A stretch of DNA of 64,000 nucleotides from Holacanthus passer (taxonomy: Eukaryota; Chordata; Actinopteri; Pomacanthidae): the NCBI GenBank assembly GCA_025331565.1, contig JAFREQ010000021.1:1054001-1118000 (forward strand). The letters are read 5' to 3'. Positions 13,046 through 25,905 of the stretch are shown piece by piece. Each line of letters opens with the position of its first letter. Positions within the stretch are counted from its first letter, which is position 1. Under the pieces are notes generated by a model. The model had not been told where the DNA came from. It ran no database searches and was given only the letters and a program-made list of their open reading frames with translations. The translations under genes were made by a program, and so were the position numbers.

Positions 13046-14680
13046 ACAAAAGACCAAATTTTGTGTTTACTTCATGTCTAATGGCCAAGCAGATATTCAT
13101 GATTCACATACTACTAAACAACAAATAAATGCTCATTGTGTTCCTCCTCCTTATTGCCTTGTAATCCAGACAATAATATGGCTCTGTTATTTGGAGGTCA
13201 CGGTGCATGTCTGTGCAACCAGTCAAACGCTCAGACCTGGCCTCCCGCCAGGCTCTGGCGATGGGTATCGGCATGCTTGCTGCCGTTTGCACTCTGAGTC
13301 ATTACAGTAGTTCTGTAAATAGCAACCCAGCTAGAGGAAATATCTCAGATTAAATCAGAACACGAGTATTTTCCCCAACCACGCACTGAGACAACCACAT
13401 GAACACTGCACATGCACGCACACATCACAGATTGCTTTGATGCCCTCTGCCTTGTCTCTTGATGATTAAAGAGCTGCTGAGGTGATGACTCAACCACACC
13501 TTTGCTGAGATCATGTTAACAAGTCCATCTCATCAAACTCTTGCCACACTGCATTATTGACATTTCCCACTCATGCTTTTGATTTAGAGCCTCCACCAGA
13601 TTACCAGCGCTGTGGCATTGCTCAGTATTCCCCACGGTCAGTATCTGTCGCTCAGATTACAGATTTTCATCTGTGCGAGCGCAGCATGCGAGGACAGAAG
13701 AATGAAGGAGTGATCAGCGGGGTCTCACCGCAGCCCCCGTACTCTGGAAAGGCTCCCACAAAATGAATTGAGATACTACAGTAACTTCACAACACACTTC
13801 CCCCAGTCCCAGAGGCTACATCCACACTACAGTGGAGCTGTTAATCTTGAGGACACAGGATATAATGGCTCCGCTATGGCTGCACTGCTGACTCATGTCT
13901 CCTTTTTCTCCCTCCAATTAGGTGACACACATCTAATTTTTTATTTGTTGCCTTAACTCAGGTTTATTTACACAGGTCTTCGTTCTCAGATTTTTAACTC
14001 TTTGTGGCACAGAGGAAGAAATGTCACATTGAAAGTGGTTCTTTTACTTGCTCAGATCAGATGATGATGAGGTTGAAAGACTTATTGTTATTATTTGACA
14101 TATGCCCAATACATGGCATGAATGTGAGCTTCTCCTTATTGAGGAAATGAATGGGAAAACAAATAAAAAGAGATTTTTTCCCTAATTTAGGATGTTATTA
14201 AGCGACCACATTTGTGCCACTAGATGCTTGAAAACAGATGTGTGTAACCATGTCAATACAGAGTTCTATGGGTAACATGTCTGGTTTATGCTGAGTGTGT
14301 AAATGCAGCCGGTGACATTTGCGTGCATTGAGAGTGCAGTTGTATGTCATTTGACTTTGCTGGAGGTTTTGGTCCGATCCAGGAATGTGTCGGAGGCCCC
14401 GTACAGTGACATCACCCTCCTCGGTACGACTCCCTGGAGCTGTAATGATGACCAAGACTGAGAGCTCTGGTCATGACCTTTTGCTCTGACAGAATGATGC
14501 AATTAGTTTTAACCAGTGGCAACGACTTACTCATGAGTGCACAATGTTTTCCATGAAGCAAAATCTAAACCGGTTTATTGGTCAATAGCAGTGACTTCAA
14601 AATCACTTAACTAGACGTCTGGCTTTTACGTCTCACTGTCCACAATGAACACAAAAGAAAAGAAAAACTCAATGTTTACG
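13046..14680. other. Intergenic DNA, no gene recognised
   Basis: Nothing beyond short open frames of chance length. Confidence 0.55.
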
Positions 14681-14689
14681 ATCTTCGTT

Positions 14690-14905
14690 TAGCCTGTTAG
14701 CATGCAAACACTAAATAACACTGATAGGAATGTTACGACTTTTGCAAGAATCTAGTCATAAACTAAAATATTGGACACGTCAAAATTTAGATGAAAATCA
14801 TGAGGAGGACATGAACGTCTAAACCAGATTTCATGGCAATCCATCCATCCATCCGATACTCACCCAAAACCACAAATGTCAACCTCATGGTGGTAGTGGA
14901 TCAGA
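14690..14905 (-). repeat. Interspersed repeat copy, same family as 33.2 kb
   Basis: The reverse complement of 14829-14846 is GGATGGATTGCCATGAAA, identical to 33193-33210. The copy also carries AAATGTCAACCTCATGGTGG and ends near GTTAGCATGCAAACAC. A TCCA tetramer expansion lies at 14839-14854. Confidence 0.75.
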
Positions 14906-17900
14906 TATTACAAACTTATTTCCATGTAATGCATTCCAAGGCAACACCACCACAAAACTTACCACAGAAATGAGTCAACACACAAGCATCTCGATCTTTA
15001 GTCTCAACCACTCAACAGGTTTTCAAGTCACTTTGTGGCCACGATGAGCTCTTTACTACACGTTCTTTTGGGCGTTATTGTGAAAACGTAATGGGTTTTA
15101 AAATAGGGAAGGTGTCGGGTTGCCTCTGCCAGATGATTGTGCCGAAGGCGATAAGCTTCATTGTTGTTGTGATTGATATAGTAAGTATTTAATGGCCCAG
15201 CTTTGCAGCCTAATCTCTGTCCCACATGGCTAAATTGATAGTTGTAGTTTTAGTAATATAAAAAGGTACATTTGAAAGTATATTTTTTAAAGTACTGCAT
15301 TTGTAGTAGTTGTGAAAATTTAGTAAAATAATCCTTCCACACAGCAGGTGTCTGCAATCTACTCAGACAAAAATCATCAATAGTTACGCATAAAAGACAC
15401 TTAGTTATAACAGATTTTTTTTCTTTAGCTACCAAAGAAGTTGGTGATAAATACCCCGCGCCCATGATGCAAAGCAGCGGTGGCGTGTGTGTGACCACAG
15501 ATGTAATGCCGTGTGTAGTATGACTGTGCACTGGTGGTCCGTGTGTGTGTCAGTGCTGCGGTGGTCTGAACCCTGAGCTGGCTCCCACCCAGCAGCTCCG
15601 AGGCAGAGGCGAGCCCCGCTGCCAGGCCTGGCCCCACTGTGGGAAACGGCCCCTGTGTTATTGTACGCGCAATGAATTGCTGATGACGCATTTGTTTATG
15701 CGCTTGCTCAAATAATGGGAACATTAAATATTTGGCCTGAATAATAATAATCCATTTCCTTGCCACCACAGAAATATGACTAATCGTATGAAAATTAAAA
15801 ATAAGCAAACAGGGCCGTCGAGCGATTGTGTTTTGTGGATATGACGAAGACTTGTCTGCATCCACCCTTCATGGTGAACATTACCTCAGATTTATGTGCA
15901 TCATTAAGGGGAGCCGCCTTTTACATGAGGGCAGCCACACATTCTTCTGGAAAATCATTATATTTTGAGAATTACTGGAAATTCGGCAACGCTCATTCTG
16001 CATTTTAAATAAGAAGATTTGGTCCACGATTGTCGCGTCTTCAGGAGAAGAATGGAAATTCTGATCAGAATTATGAATATTTTTTTGGCCACTGTGTTTG
16101 GCAGTAAAATAACGCCTGGGATTAAAGGATGAATCAATCTGTGCTGCATGTGTGCCCTCAAAGTCAGCATCTTTTGGTGGAAACTACAAACTCCCATGCA
16201 AATCCTCCCATCCAACACAGAGAACTTTCCTCTCACTCCGAATCTGACCACAGAGCTCTTACTCCCTTGTGACAGATATTCCTCTGTCAGGAACTATTAC
16301 GCTCTCCCACAGTCATTCTCACACGCTCCTCACCTCACAAATGCAGTGGGAGAAAAGTCTGAAAGCCAGGACATGTGAGGATCAAACACAGGAATAAAAA
16401 ACTATAAACATAACACGCATACGAAGGGCTCTTTACGGGCCAGCAGCTCTTGACTGACAGACAGCATGGTTTGTTGGCATGTAAAACGGAGGGAGGTCAG
16501 GTCTATTCACTGGCTTTCCTGTTTATATGTGGCGTGATTTGTCCTGGACCGCGCTGGTCGGCCGAGCAGGAGGAGTGTTTATAAATGACTGACTGGCAGG
16601 GAGGAGAGGGAAGGGTGTGAGAAGTCTGGATGAGAGGAGAGGAGAGAAACTTGGCGAGGTCATTTGACTTCGTGAGGGTAAATAGTGGATAGAATAGCAG
16701 GTTGACCAGCATGGTGTAAGGTTTGCAAACAGTGATGCATGCTGGGAGTTGGAAATGCCTGCAAGCACAAGGCCACCTACTCAGACAAAAGTTATGTTTC
16801 CACTAAAATGTTGCACATGTTTCAAGCAAAAGTTTTCAAATGTCAGCAAGATAAAAGGTAAATCAGGCCTTGTTTCCATCAACAACCTTTATGTTCGGGG
16901 TCAGGATTTCGGAAATGCTGCGGTCGTGAGTCCAAGCTCAAAGTTCCAAGTTTGATCAGACATCAAAAGGATTTTTTCTAAATTATTTGGATTTTTCATT
17001 TTTTATCCACAAGAACTGAACAATTTCAGTGCTGACTGAAATTAAAGCAGTTGCCTGTTTTTGGTTCTGAAAGGTCACTGAAAAGTCACATAGCAGTCAC
17101 ATTAGAAGCAAACATTCATATTGGAAAAAAATACCAATGGGGTTTATATTAGTGACATTACTATTTGACATTCAACAGTGGTGTTATATCAATTGATATC
17201 AGCTGCGTGGTTGCTTTTGTTTCCTTAAATGTAGTCAAACTTAAAAATATTGTGTGTAAAAACATGGAATCGTCCAACAAAATACTCATGTAAGTTGTTA
17301 TGTATCCACATTCAAAGCATTTCCCACAAGTGGAAATGCTTGAAACGACTCCTTCACAGATGTACGGTATTTGTTTTTTCCCCTGCAGCTGTTATTTATC
17401 AGTCGATGGGAGTAAAACAACTCATCTTGCCTGCGTATCTTTCTCATACATCACTACCAATCAGCCTTGATCACTTCGCAGCCCAGACTGTGGTGAAATA
17501 CTGTAAGTCACATACAACATCCGCGGGGACGAGATCGTATTCGTGGCTCAGACAGCCTGAAGGAATAACCAACCAGGAAAGTGCTTGATTCATCAAGCTT
17601 GGCCCCCAATTTCTTTTCCCTGGCTTTTACTTTTAGGTGATAAATGCGGTGGAATTCGCTCTCTCCTGCCCCAGAGAGCAAGAGGACTTTTCAGAGGACT
17701 CAGGTTAAGACCTATCTCACCAGACGTTACTAATGAAATCAGTTGTCTGGGGACTCGCGATGTCAGCCTGCCTTCCTGCATTCTTATCATCACCCACACA
17801 AAACCTCCCCACCAATCAAACTGGATCCTGGAGAGGAAGTTGAAAGTGTCAAAGGCTATTAATTCTGCTGCGGCCCTCTTTGTCTGCCTTTCAGAATACT

Positions 17901-18890
17901 AATCGAGGAGCAAGAGAGTGCCAGCCCTCATTTTTTATATCTTTTTTTAGGGGTTTCTGTGAGGAAGCATGTGAATCAGGGCACAGATTACAAGGAAAGT
18001 GAAAATCTTTGAATCAACTCACTGCCTAGGGGAGCGAGAACCATGTAAAACCCTGTTATTTTAAGATTCAGCTTTAGACCACCAACACAATAAGGTATTC
18101 ACATTCTTAATAGCAGGTTGTTGGCACTGGTTAAGCCTTGTTTCCTCTTTAATAGTAATGATATCCTGCTCTGCACGCTTTCTTTCAATGGGACTCAGGT
18201 AAAGCATGGGTGGGACCTTCCGTTTCATGACATATTTTGCAGAAGTGATGGCTTTTCTTTGTGCCTGTGCATATAAAGGAGCTAAAGTATACTCTTTCAC
18301 GCACTTCCTACAGACACAGAACCCCTTTAAAGAAACTCAATATATGTTTTACTTGAAGCACTCGCTCTGTGTCCAAACACTTATCCTTGCTCGAAGCTAC
18401 AGTCCTCTAACAGCACATGTGCCCTGCCATTATCACATTACTTTGGTTTGTCATTTGCTCCAAAAAAACTCAAACCTTACATGCTGGGGTTAGAGTCATT
18501 TAGAGCATTTTGTTATCTCAATGTAGCTCGCCTCGCATGACAGTAAGCACATTGCAAGGCTTTTCTCGGAGCAATTGTTCCCATACCACAAGCTCTCTCA
18601 CAGACTGCAGGCCAGCATATTTGTTAGATATAGCATGTTTTGAACACACTCCAAAGCGGGCCCTATCTATGTCAAGAGCAATTTTGCTTTGTACTTCTAC
18701 AAAGCCAATGAGGGACTCTGCAAAACATATGTGATGAACAGCCTGCTATACTTTTCAACCACCCTTTTAAAAGAGCTCTATCTGCATCACACAGTGTATC
18801 TGCATTATGTCTAAGCTTATACTTTTTAGGCATTTTGATCGATTGTATATATTCTTTAAAACTGATTATTTTACATCCACCATGAAGGTT
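14906..18890. other. Intergenic DNA with a candidate regulatory block at 15.54-15.80 kb
   Basis: No gene was recognised. The block 15540-15800 passes from GC-rich to ATTA-rich sequence and is treated in the findings. Confidence 0.55.
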
Positions 18891-18897
18891 ATGGTTT

Positions 18898-19380
18898 TGT
18901 TTGCTTGTCAGTTTCTCTGCAGGATTATGGAAAACTACAGACCCGATTTTCATGAAACTTAGTCAAAGGAAGAACCCATTAAATTTTGGAGTGGATCCGA
19001 ATCACGAGGAGGATACAAGAATTATTTTTTCTCTTAATATTGCAAGGTTGGGTATTTGGCCTTGGCGATATAAATGCCAAACATCATAGATTAACGACTC
19101 CATATCACAATCCACAGTCACGGGTACCAGTAATCCTCTGGGGTAGCCGACACGTGTAGTTGCTCAAACTTGATACAGAAAGCAGACGTTATGGAGGACT
19201 CAGTGATTTGATGGAAGAACTGGTACAATTGTAACATCACCGCAACTGGAACAACATTATTTTGTCAAACTAAGATAAGGATATGGGAATGAAATTTCAG
19301 GTTTTCAAAAATCCAAGTATGAGAAATGAAGCATCATAGAAGACTGAACCATTGGCCTTGGCAGAGGTTTCTCCTTGCAC
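18898..19380 (+). repeat. Interspersed repeat resembling a common teleost element
   Basis: The stretch TCTCTGCAGGATTATGGAAA, then CCATTAAATTTTGGAG and GGATCCGAATCACGAGGAGG, matches a family I remember from many fish genomes. TTGGCCTTGGC occurs at 19055-19065 and again near its end at 19352-19362. Its class is uncertain. Confidence 0.6.
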
Positions 19381-21617
19381 ACTTCCTGTTAATCAAATTA
19401 GCTCCTGCAGTGTGAAAGGACTTCTAGCATCGAGCACTGAGAATGAACACTCCTCTCTGCAGCTTTTTGTATTTTATAGCCACTTTCATTCTATTGTTAT
19501 TGTCTGTCAAGTATTGAATGGCCCTCACAAACTTCACAATATAAAACTACAGGCAAGGAGCCAAAGTAAACACATTCTTTAATTGAAGCCTGAAGTAAAA
19601 GTCAAGTGAATATTGGACCCACATTTGTCCAGTGAGATGCCCATGTTTGCCCACGTGTTTTATGATTATGTAGTAATTGATTGCTAACATGCTAGCAATA
19701 AAAAAAGCTTGATAAGATTTTAAAAACAAAATGTGCAATGTGAAGAATGAAAAACCAACTCTGCTGCTATTCACAGTTTTGAGCCACTTTAATTTATTGC
19801 TTTGCTTCATGACACTTTGCGTGTTCCACTCTACCGCGACACTTTTCTAATGGCCAAATATTGTCTAATATAAGTCCAATATAATGAAATAAAAGTGGGA
19901 AAAGACTGCTCTATATAAACAGTGAACAATATAGTCTTTCTTGTTTTTGATTTGTAGGGCTTCTTCAGCATGCCCATAAATACCAAACGTTAAGCGACCC
20001 TTGTTCTTAAATGGGGACATTTGTGTTTAACATTTTCCTTCCAGCGACAAAGTACAAACCGCCAGATTTCACTGCTAGTTCTAATTAAAGAAAAACATTT
20101 CAGTCTCCGAAATGTTTTCATTGCCATTGTAGTTCAGCCTTACTCATCTCCAGATCATAATGCATATTGAAAAAGCTGGCAGCAGCATCAAAGGCCAGTG
20201 ATAGTGAAAGAATACTGTTGATGCTGAGTTGGACAACAAACACACAGATAGATGATGAAACAGGAAATCCTTGTGTATGTGTGTTCTCTCAGCAGTTTTT
20301 GATCTGAAATCTGACATCCTTGTGCCATTTGAAAGCCATTTTTTTCTCTCCTATGGTTGTGTTGAAAACAAAAATCATCTGTTTAAGTGGCTGTCCTCCT
20401 TTGGGCCAAACATAGCCAAGACTGAAAACTCAGGGGTTGGTGACTAAGACAAGACGTAATGCTTGGCGCGAAGACACAAGCTCTTTTTACCCTTCCTCCA
20501 AATTCCCTCACTTTGGGGTGTGCTGGAGGATCAACAGGCAAAGGTGCAAACTCTTTTTGTGTGAAATGTTTGACCTTGGCTCATAAGCTTTCTTATTTTT
20601 CACTTTCTAAATCACCTTCCTTGATGCTCTCTGCTGTATACGGAGTAATAAAAAAACAAAGAGCCAATAAAGCTCACTTGTTCGTCTTTCCTCCCAGACG
20701 TCCCCCTTCCTCCTGTTGTCTGGAAGCTGGACAGGACCGAGGACGATGGGAGCGTGCTCACCAGACCTTAGAGCGTCTTAAAAATGGACATATGTGTAGG
20801 AGCTTTGTTTGAGCGGGTGCACCCATGGTGGCGTAGGCGTTCAAAGACGACCAGGAGGTATATCAATGAAGTCATCTCTGACAGTAAAAGCTGAGTTGAA
20901 AGGAATAACAGGTCAAATGCAGGGGCGATGGAGCTGGATCGGCATGGTTTACTTCATTTACTCCACATGGTCTGTTCCAATGACCTCATTTCCTCCAGGG
21001 GCATCCCGCTGGACGTACCCTCTTGGATGCCGATCAACCACTCAGGGCTGAGTGATAGGGTGTGATCTGAACGGGCAGATTCATGAATGTTCTGCACATC
21101 ATCGTCCAGATGCAGACAGGACTATTATCCATGTCACCTTCACCTTCTTCTTTCCAGGCCGGTCCGAGCCAGACCTGACCACGCTGGACCAGACCAGGCT
21201 CTCTGCAGTCCCTGGGTGAGAGATCTGTTTTGGGCCAGGTGGTTTGGTGAGAGGCCCTGAGAGGTTGATCTTGGCTTCACGCTGCCTATGTGCAGGCTTC
21301 TCAAGTTGTTTTTGTTAAAATATCATGTTTTTTGACATCATGGTGTGGAGTGTTGTTAGACTGGCACATTTACCGTGGTTGAACTTGTTTGTGTGATGCT
21401 TTAGTCTTGTTCTGTGTAGCGGCTCGCTACGTTTGTTTGGTCGAGGGCATTACAATCAAATACATTGAATGATTTGCCATCTTTGTTGCAGTTCACACAT
21501 AATTTCAGGTTCCTCTTTACGTTATGTCAAAATAGTGGTTTAAAACTGTGGAGAAGCAGAAGGAGCTGAAAATACAATTCAGTTCAATTCAGTTATACAG
21601 TTGGAGTCGTGTTTCTC
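19381..21617. other. Intergenic DNA, no gene recognised
   Basis: AT-leaning up to about 20.4 kb, then more mixed. No exon or RNA gene was seen. Confidence 0.55.
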
Positions 21618-21800
21618 GCCACCAGATAAATGTTAGTCCAGTGTTTAATCTCCTTTTTAGCGGGTACATTTTCCCACTCTCTTCACCAGCTAGTTGCCAA
21701 CTTTGTCTGGTTGATGTTTGGTGCAGGCCAGCGTGTTTATCAGAGCCAGCTGTGTCTGGAAACAAGGTTGATGACAGCTGAAAACCAAAGTAAAGTTGAA
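21618..21800 (+). repeat. Interspersed repeat copy, same family as 30.9 and 5.7 kb
   Basis: ATGTTAGTCCA (21630-21640) and AAACAAGGTTGATGA (21760-21774) recur exactly and in the same order at 30907-30917 and 31016-31030. Confidence 0.75.
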
Positions 21801-22624
21801 CATGGCTAGAAAGCCCTGTAAAGCTGAGTATGACTTCAGATTTTTGACGCCTTTCTTATTACACATTTGATCCATTCTTAATAAATAAAAAGTTTCATGC
21901 AGCTTTAATTTGGAAGAGTAGTGTGAATTTAAAATTAAAGTTGGCATTCAAAGACATGTGTAGTGAGGTTAGCAGATTTCTTTAGAAGGAGCTGAAGTGA
22001 AGGTTGTTGTGGCTCTGTGCTCATGGTGTCCTGTTGTTTCTGGATATTATGGGATTGTTTCCAGAGCTCTTGAATGCTTCATTGCAGCCCGGTGTATGCA
22101 GTGATCATACCGTGGTGACAACCCCTTTGTGAACTAATGAAACAGATCAAAACCTGCTCCACCCAAACTGAAGAGCAATCAAAATAAATGTTTTAAAAAA
22201 AGAAAGAGAAAGAAAAAAAAGAAACCGGTTCACACCTCCTCACTCTCTCTTTCATTCTCGGTCGCTCTCTTTCTCATATCTCTGTTATCTTCACCACATG
22301 TTACCTGACACACATTGGCCCTCAGCCACAAAAGCACTGCTTTTCGGGACCAGGACAATAGCTCGTCCTGTGAGGAGCTGCTGATCCATAGGGTGGTGTG
22401 GCTGTGAGTTTACAGTCGGCTATTGTTGGCCGACACAATACAGAAGCACATCCCCTCCTTTGCAGTATTGTGGTGATTGTGCTCCAAACAGCCATTCTGG
22501 GGCTATTCCATGCGCCGAGGTGATTTCCGCTTGCTAAGTATCGTTTTTCAGCTTATTGATGTCTCGTTTTGTTATTGGAGGCTTTCATGCAGAAGGTCAA
22601 TGGTTCTTTTGGAACAGGTTGTCC

Positions 22625-22657
<33 letters not shown>

Positions 22658-24458
22658 ATGTGTCTCAGGAGGAAATTCTACAGAAACATAGGATATAGTT
22701 GGCTTTTCACCTTTATCCTTTTGCTCATTTCTCTTCTACCTCCTTTGTTTTTCCTGTCTGCCTGTGGGAAGATAAGCTTTTTTGTTTGCAACGCAGAAAC
22801 TTTGAGAGCTTATTTGAGCTCTAATTCTATTCAGACAAACAGAAAACAGATTTCACACTCCTGGAGAATCATTTTCAGGGATATCTAAAATATAATAAGT
22901 TTGCTGTAAGATTTGTTGTTTGATGTGAAAACACTAGTTTTAACTACACGTACCTCATTACATCGCTATCAATCAAACGTCTATTGTGAGTGTGTGTGAA
23001 GTTGATTTTGAAGGTTCATTCAGTGTCACCATGTCACTAAATGCCTTTGACATGGTGCTTGTTCGCCCAGCGAGGAGGTGATTGATGGGTGGATTGTCAG
23101 GTCAAATAGCTGCATCGTCAATATGTTTGAACACCGGGACCCTTTGACCTGTGATCATCTGTTCCCACCGACCCACTGTGACGGGTGTCACTCACGCTAA
23201 GTTGTACTTAATTGTCATGCGTCTGAAAGGATGACGAACAAATCACACAAATTTCAGGGGTATTTTACAGAAGTTTGACCATTGGTTGTTCTGGTAAGGA
23301 TTTTACTGACCATTTATTTAACCCTTCTTAGCTGCTCTAATCAATATCAAAAATGCACATTAATCAACATTGCTGTTAACAGTTCAGTGTTAGTTCACCA
23401 GCAAATTGTTCAACTACAGTCTCTGGGCAAGAAGCTCTAAAACTAATGAAACTGTCCGAGATGTAACAGAAGAAGAGAAACTCATCTATGTGCTTACAGA
23501 ACAAACATCTTGGATTTCACTCTGAAAACTACTGCAAACCTACCGAATGGGTATTGCTGAGAAAAGAAATAGGATGACAAATTCTGGTTGGTATAATGAA
23601 AACCTTACTGTTTATACAATTAATTTAACTTAATTTAACTGGTGCAACCACAGTTTTCTACTGATTGCCATTAGGGGGGAATTGGCTTTATGGTACTTTG
23701 ATCAAAGGCAGGAAAGTACAGATACTAATTCATGTGTCCACCACTTAAATTTCATCATTATGTCCAGGGCCTTTAACTTTCTGGTCACAAGTCTGCTTTC
23801 TAAGTTTCAAGCAGCTACAGTAGTGGTAGAAATAAACAGAACATGTTTCTGACTGCACTTAATGTTGTGAAATGGTCAATTTGTTTTTATTTTCCCACTT
23901 CAACATCATTAAAAGTAACTAGCAGAGTCCATGGGTCAGAGACACGAGACATTAACCGAAAGCCCAGTGGGTTTTCTTGCACAATGGGCAGTTATTTGCC
24001 ATATGTGCTTGTGGTTATATCTGTTCTTGTAAAATAAGCTATTGATGTACATATAACTCTTGGATTACAGACCACACTAACCCAAAGCCTTTCTCTCCAA
24101 TTAGATCAAAGTTAGTATTTGAATCTGAGTAATGACTTCTAATCTGTGACACGGCCAAATAGTTTCTGTTGTTTACTTGGGCGGTGGCGTAAACACACCA
24201 GAGCTGGACCATATTAGAAAAATACATTGAAAAATATTTGGAAATTCATGTGGAATCGCTCATTTAACTAATCTCGCAGAGGCTCAAACAGCTTTTTCGG
24301 CTCCTCGGCCGATTTGGTAGTCAACCTTTCATGTCTGCTCATTCAAATACTTGAAGTCATTTAGGTTTACAAATATTTTGAAAATATGTTTTGAGCCGGC
24401 CTGTAACATGCCATCCATTGAAAAGAGTCTTGACAGGGTAAGGAGAATACTGGACTTG
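21801..24458. other. Intergenic DNA, no gene recognised
   Basis: An A-rich run with GA interruptions lies at 22193-22224. No gene was seen. Confidence 0.55.
22625..22657 (+). repeat. Compound (TG)n(AG)n microsatellite
   Basis: About ten TG units pass directly into about seven AG units. Confidence 0.93.
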
Positions 24459-24459
24459 A

Positions 24460-24486
<27 letters not shown>
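24459..24486 (+). repeat. (AC)14 microsatellite
   Basis: Uninterrupted AC dinucleotides. Confidence 0.95.
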
Positions 24487-24493
<7 letters not shown>

Positions 24494-24549
24494 GTCTGAG
24501 AACCAGCTGGCCCTGGTAACCTCTGGCAGCATGGCACTATGACTTGGGC

Positions 24550-25035
24550 CTTGTAGCATTGACCCCCAACCAGCCAGAGACAGCCTGGGGAGCCATGGGG
24601 ACCAGTAATTAAAAAATGGGGGGCTTCCCATGAGCCCACTTGTGGTCCCTAATTAAACAGAATCACATTCCTTTAGCTGGGATGGCGCTGGAATAGGGGG
24701 AGAACCAAATTCATCCCTGTGAGTTCGGTTTCCCACAGAAAGTGTCGATAAGAAGCCGGAAGGCAATTCCATCAAAATATTTGCAAGTCTCTCAAAGCGT
24801 GGGCAAGACCATTATCTGCTGGGGCTGCAGTGTTGTTCAATCATTAATAATCTGAGTCCCGTAATTTGGCCGTGTATCTGAGAGCAGAGGCTGATTTAAG
24901 CCATGCGGTTTGTTTGGTTAATAAACACAATGAGAGAGGGCTTGTTTTTTTTCCCCCCTTTAATCTCGCTTCAACGGGGGCTCGACGTCTTGACATCGCT
25001 GAGCTTCTGAGAGACGCAGCCATCACTCAAGATTT
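24550..25035. other. Candidate conserved non-coding block
   Basis: Unique sequence dense in homeodomain-like TAATTA/TTAATAA cores (24605, 24650, 24843) and a paired forkhead-like site TGTTTGGTTAATAAACA at 24911-24927. Conservation could not be tested, so this is only a candidate. Confidence 0.3.
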
Positions 25036-25249
25036 ATGGACACGAAGCTTTGGATGACCTCTTAAGTGAGTCAACAGAGAGATCTGTCAGTAGAAAATAA
25101 AGGGATGAGATACTTTCTATTCTCTAACCAAGACATCTGTGATGAGGAGAATAATAGGTCCTCTGTGATGCAATAAGAAAGCGGCTCTTTTTTGAAATTC
25201 AATCATTTCATCATCTCAGTGACATTTTGTTCTTAAGCTGATTTAAAGA

Positions 25250-25277
25250 GTGTGTGTGCATGTGTGTGTGTGTGTGT
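25250..25277 (+). repeat. Imperfect (GT)n microsatellite
   Basis: GT dinucleotides with one CA interruption. Confidence 0.9.
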
Positions 25278-25784
25278 AAAAATTATGTCATGATCATCAA
25301 TTCAATCTACTTGCAGAAAAAAGAAGAGCCAAAACCAGCCATGATTTGTGATCATTTGCATACAAATTAAAAAGCTTTTTCTTGGCATCTGCCATCATGC
25401 AGATTTCATGGTAAATCACTTGAGAGGTTTAGGCCAAAGGTGAAACTGCAGGTGTGGAATATTTTTTTATATATAAGATGGAAAGTGGCTAAAGATTTAG
25501 TACCGCTCACATCCAGCATTTCAAATGAGGCGAAACATGGCCCGGGATCTACTCAGAGACTGAAAGGTAAGGTGAAGACTATCATACCATACACTCAATT
25601 AGAGGCTGGAGTTGTACCAACGTAAACACTGGCTTGATGAAAAAGTGATCACAGATTCATGACAAAGGAACTTCCAGTGTGTGACCTGCATATGGGTTTG
25701 CTTTGGCTGGTGTTCATGGCTTGTTGCCTCTCAAAAGCACAGGGATCTCTAAATCCTCTTTTCTCATTACACTTTATACACATT

Positions 25785-25905
25785 CTCAGAAAAAGAAGAA
25801 CCAATAGAAGCATTAAAGGTTCTTCGGCTAGTCCCCATAGAGGAACCCTTATTGGCTCCTGGCAGAACCCTTTACAAAGTGGCAGCATTTCAAGGCCCCT
25901 CATCT
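25785..25905 (+). repeat. Possible interspersed repeat with internal AACCCT/TTGGCTCCTGG units
   Basis: GGTTCTTCGGCTAGTCCCCA, then GAGGAACCCTTATTGGCTCC and GGCAGAACCCTTTACAAAG, look like a teleost repeat built of degenerate 'aaccctt-ggttcttgg' units. Confidence 0.45.

Noticed and set aside
15425..15865. 146-codon minus-strand open frame over the candidate element
   Set aside because: No domain and no splice support; the non-coding explanation is simpler.
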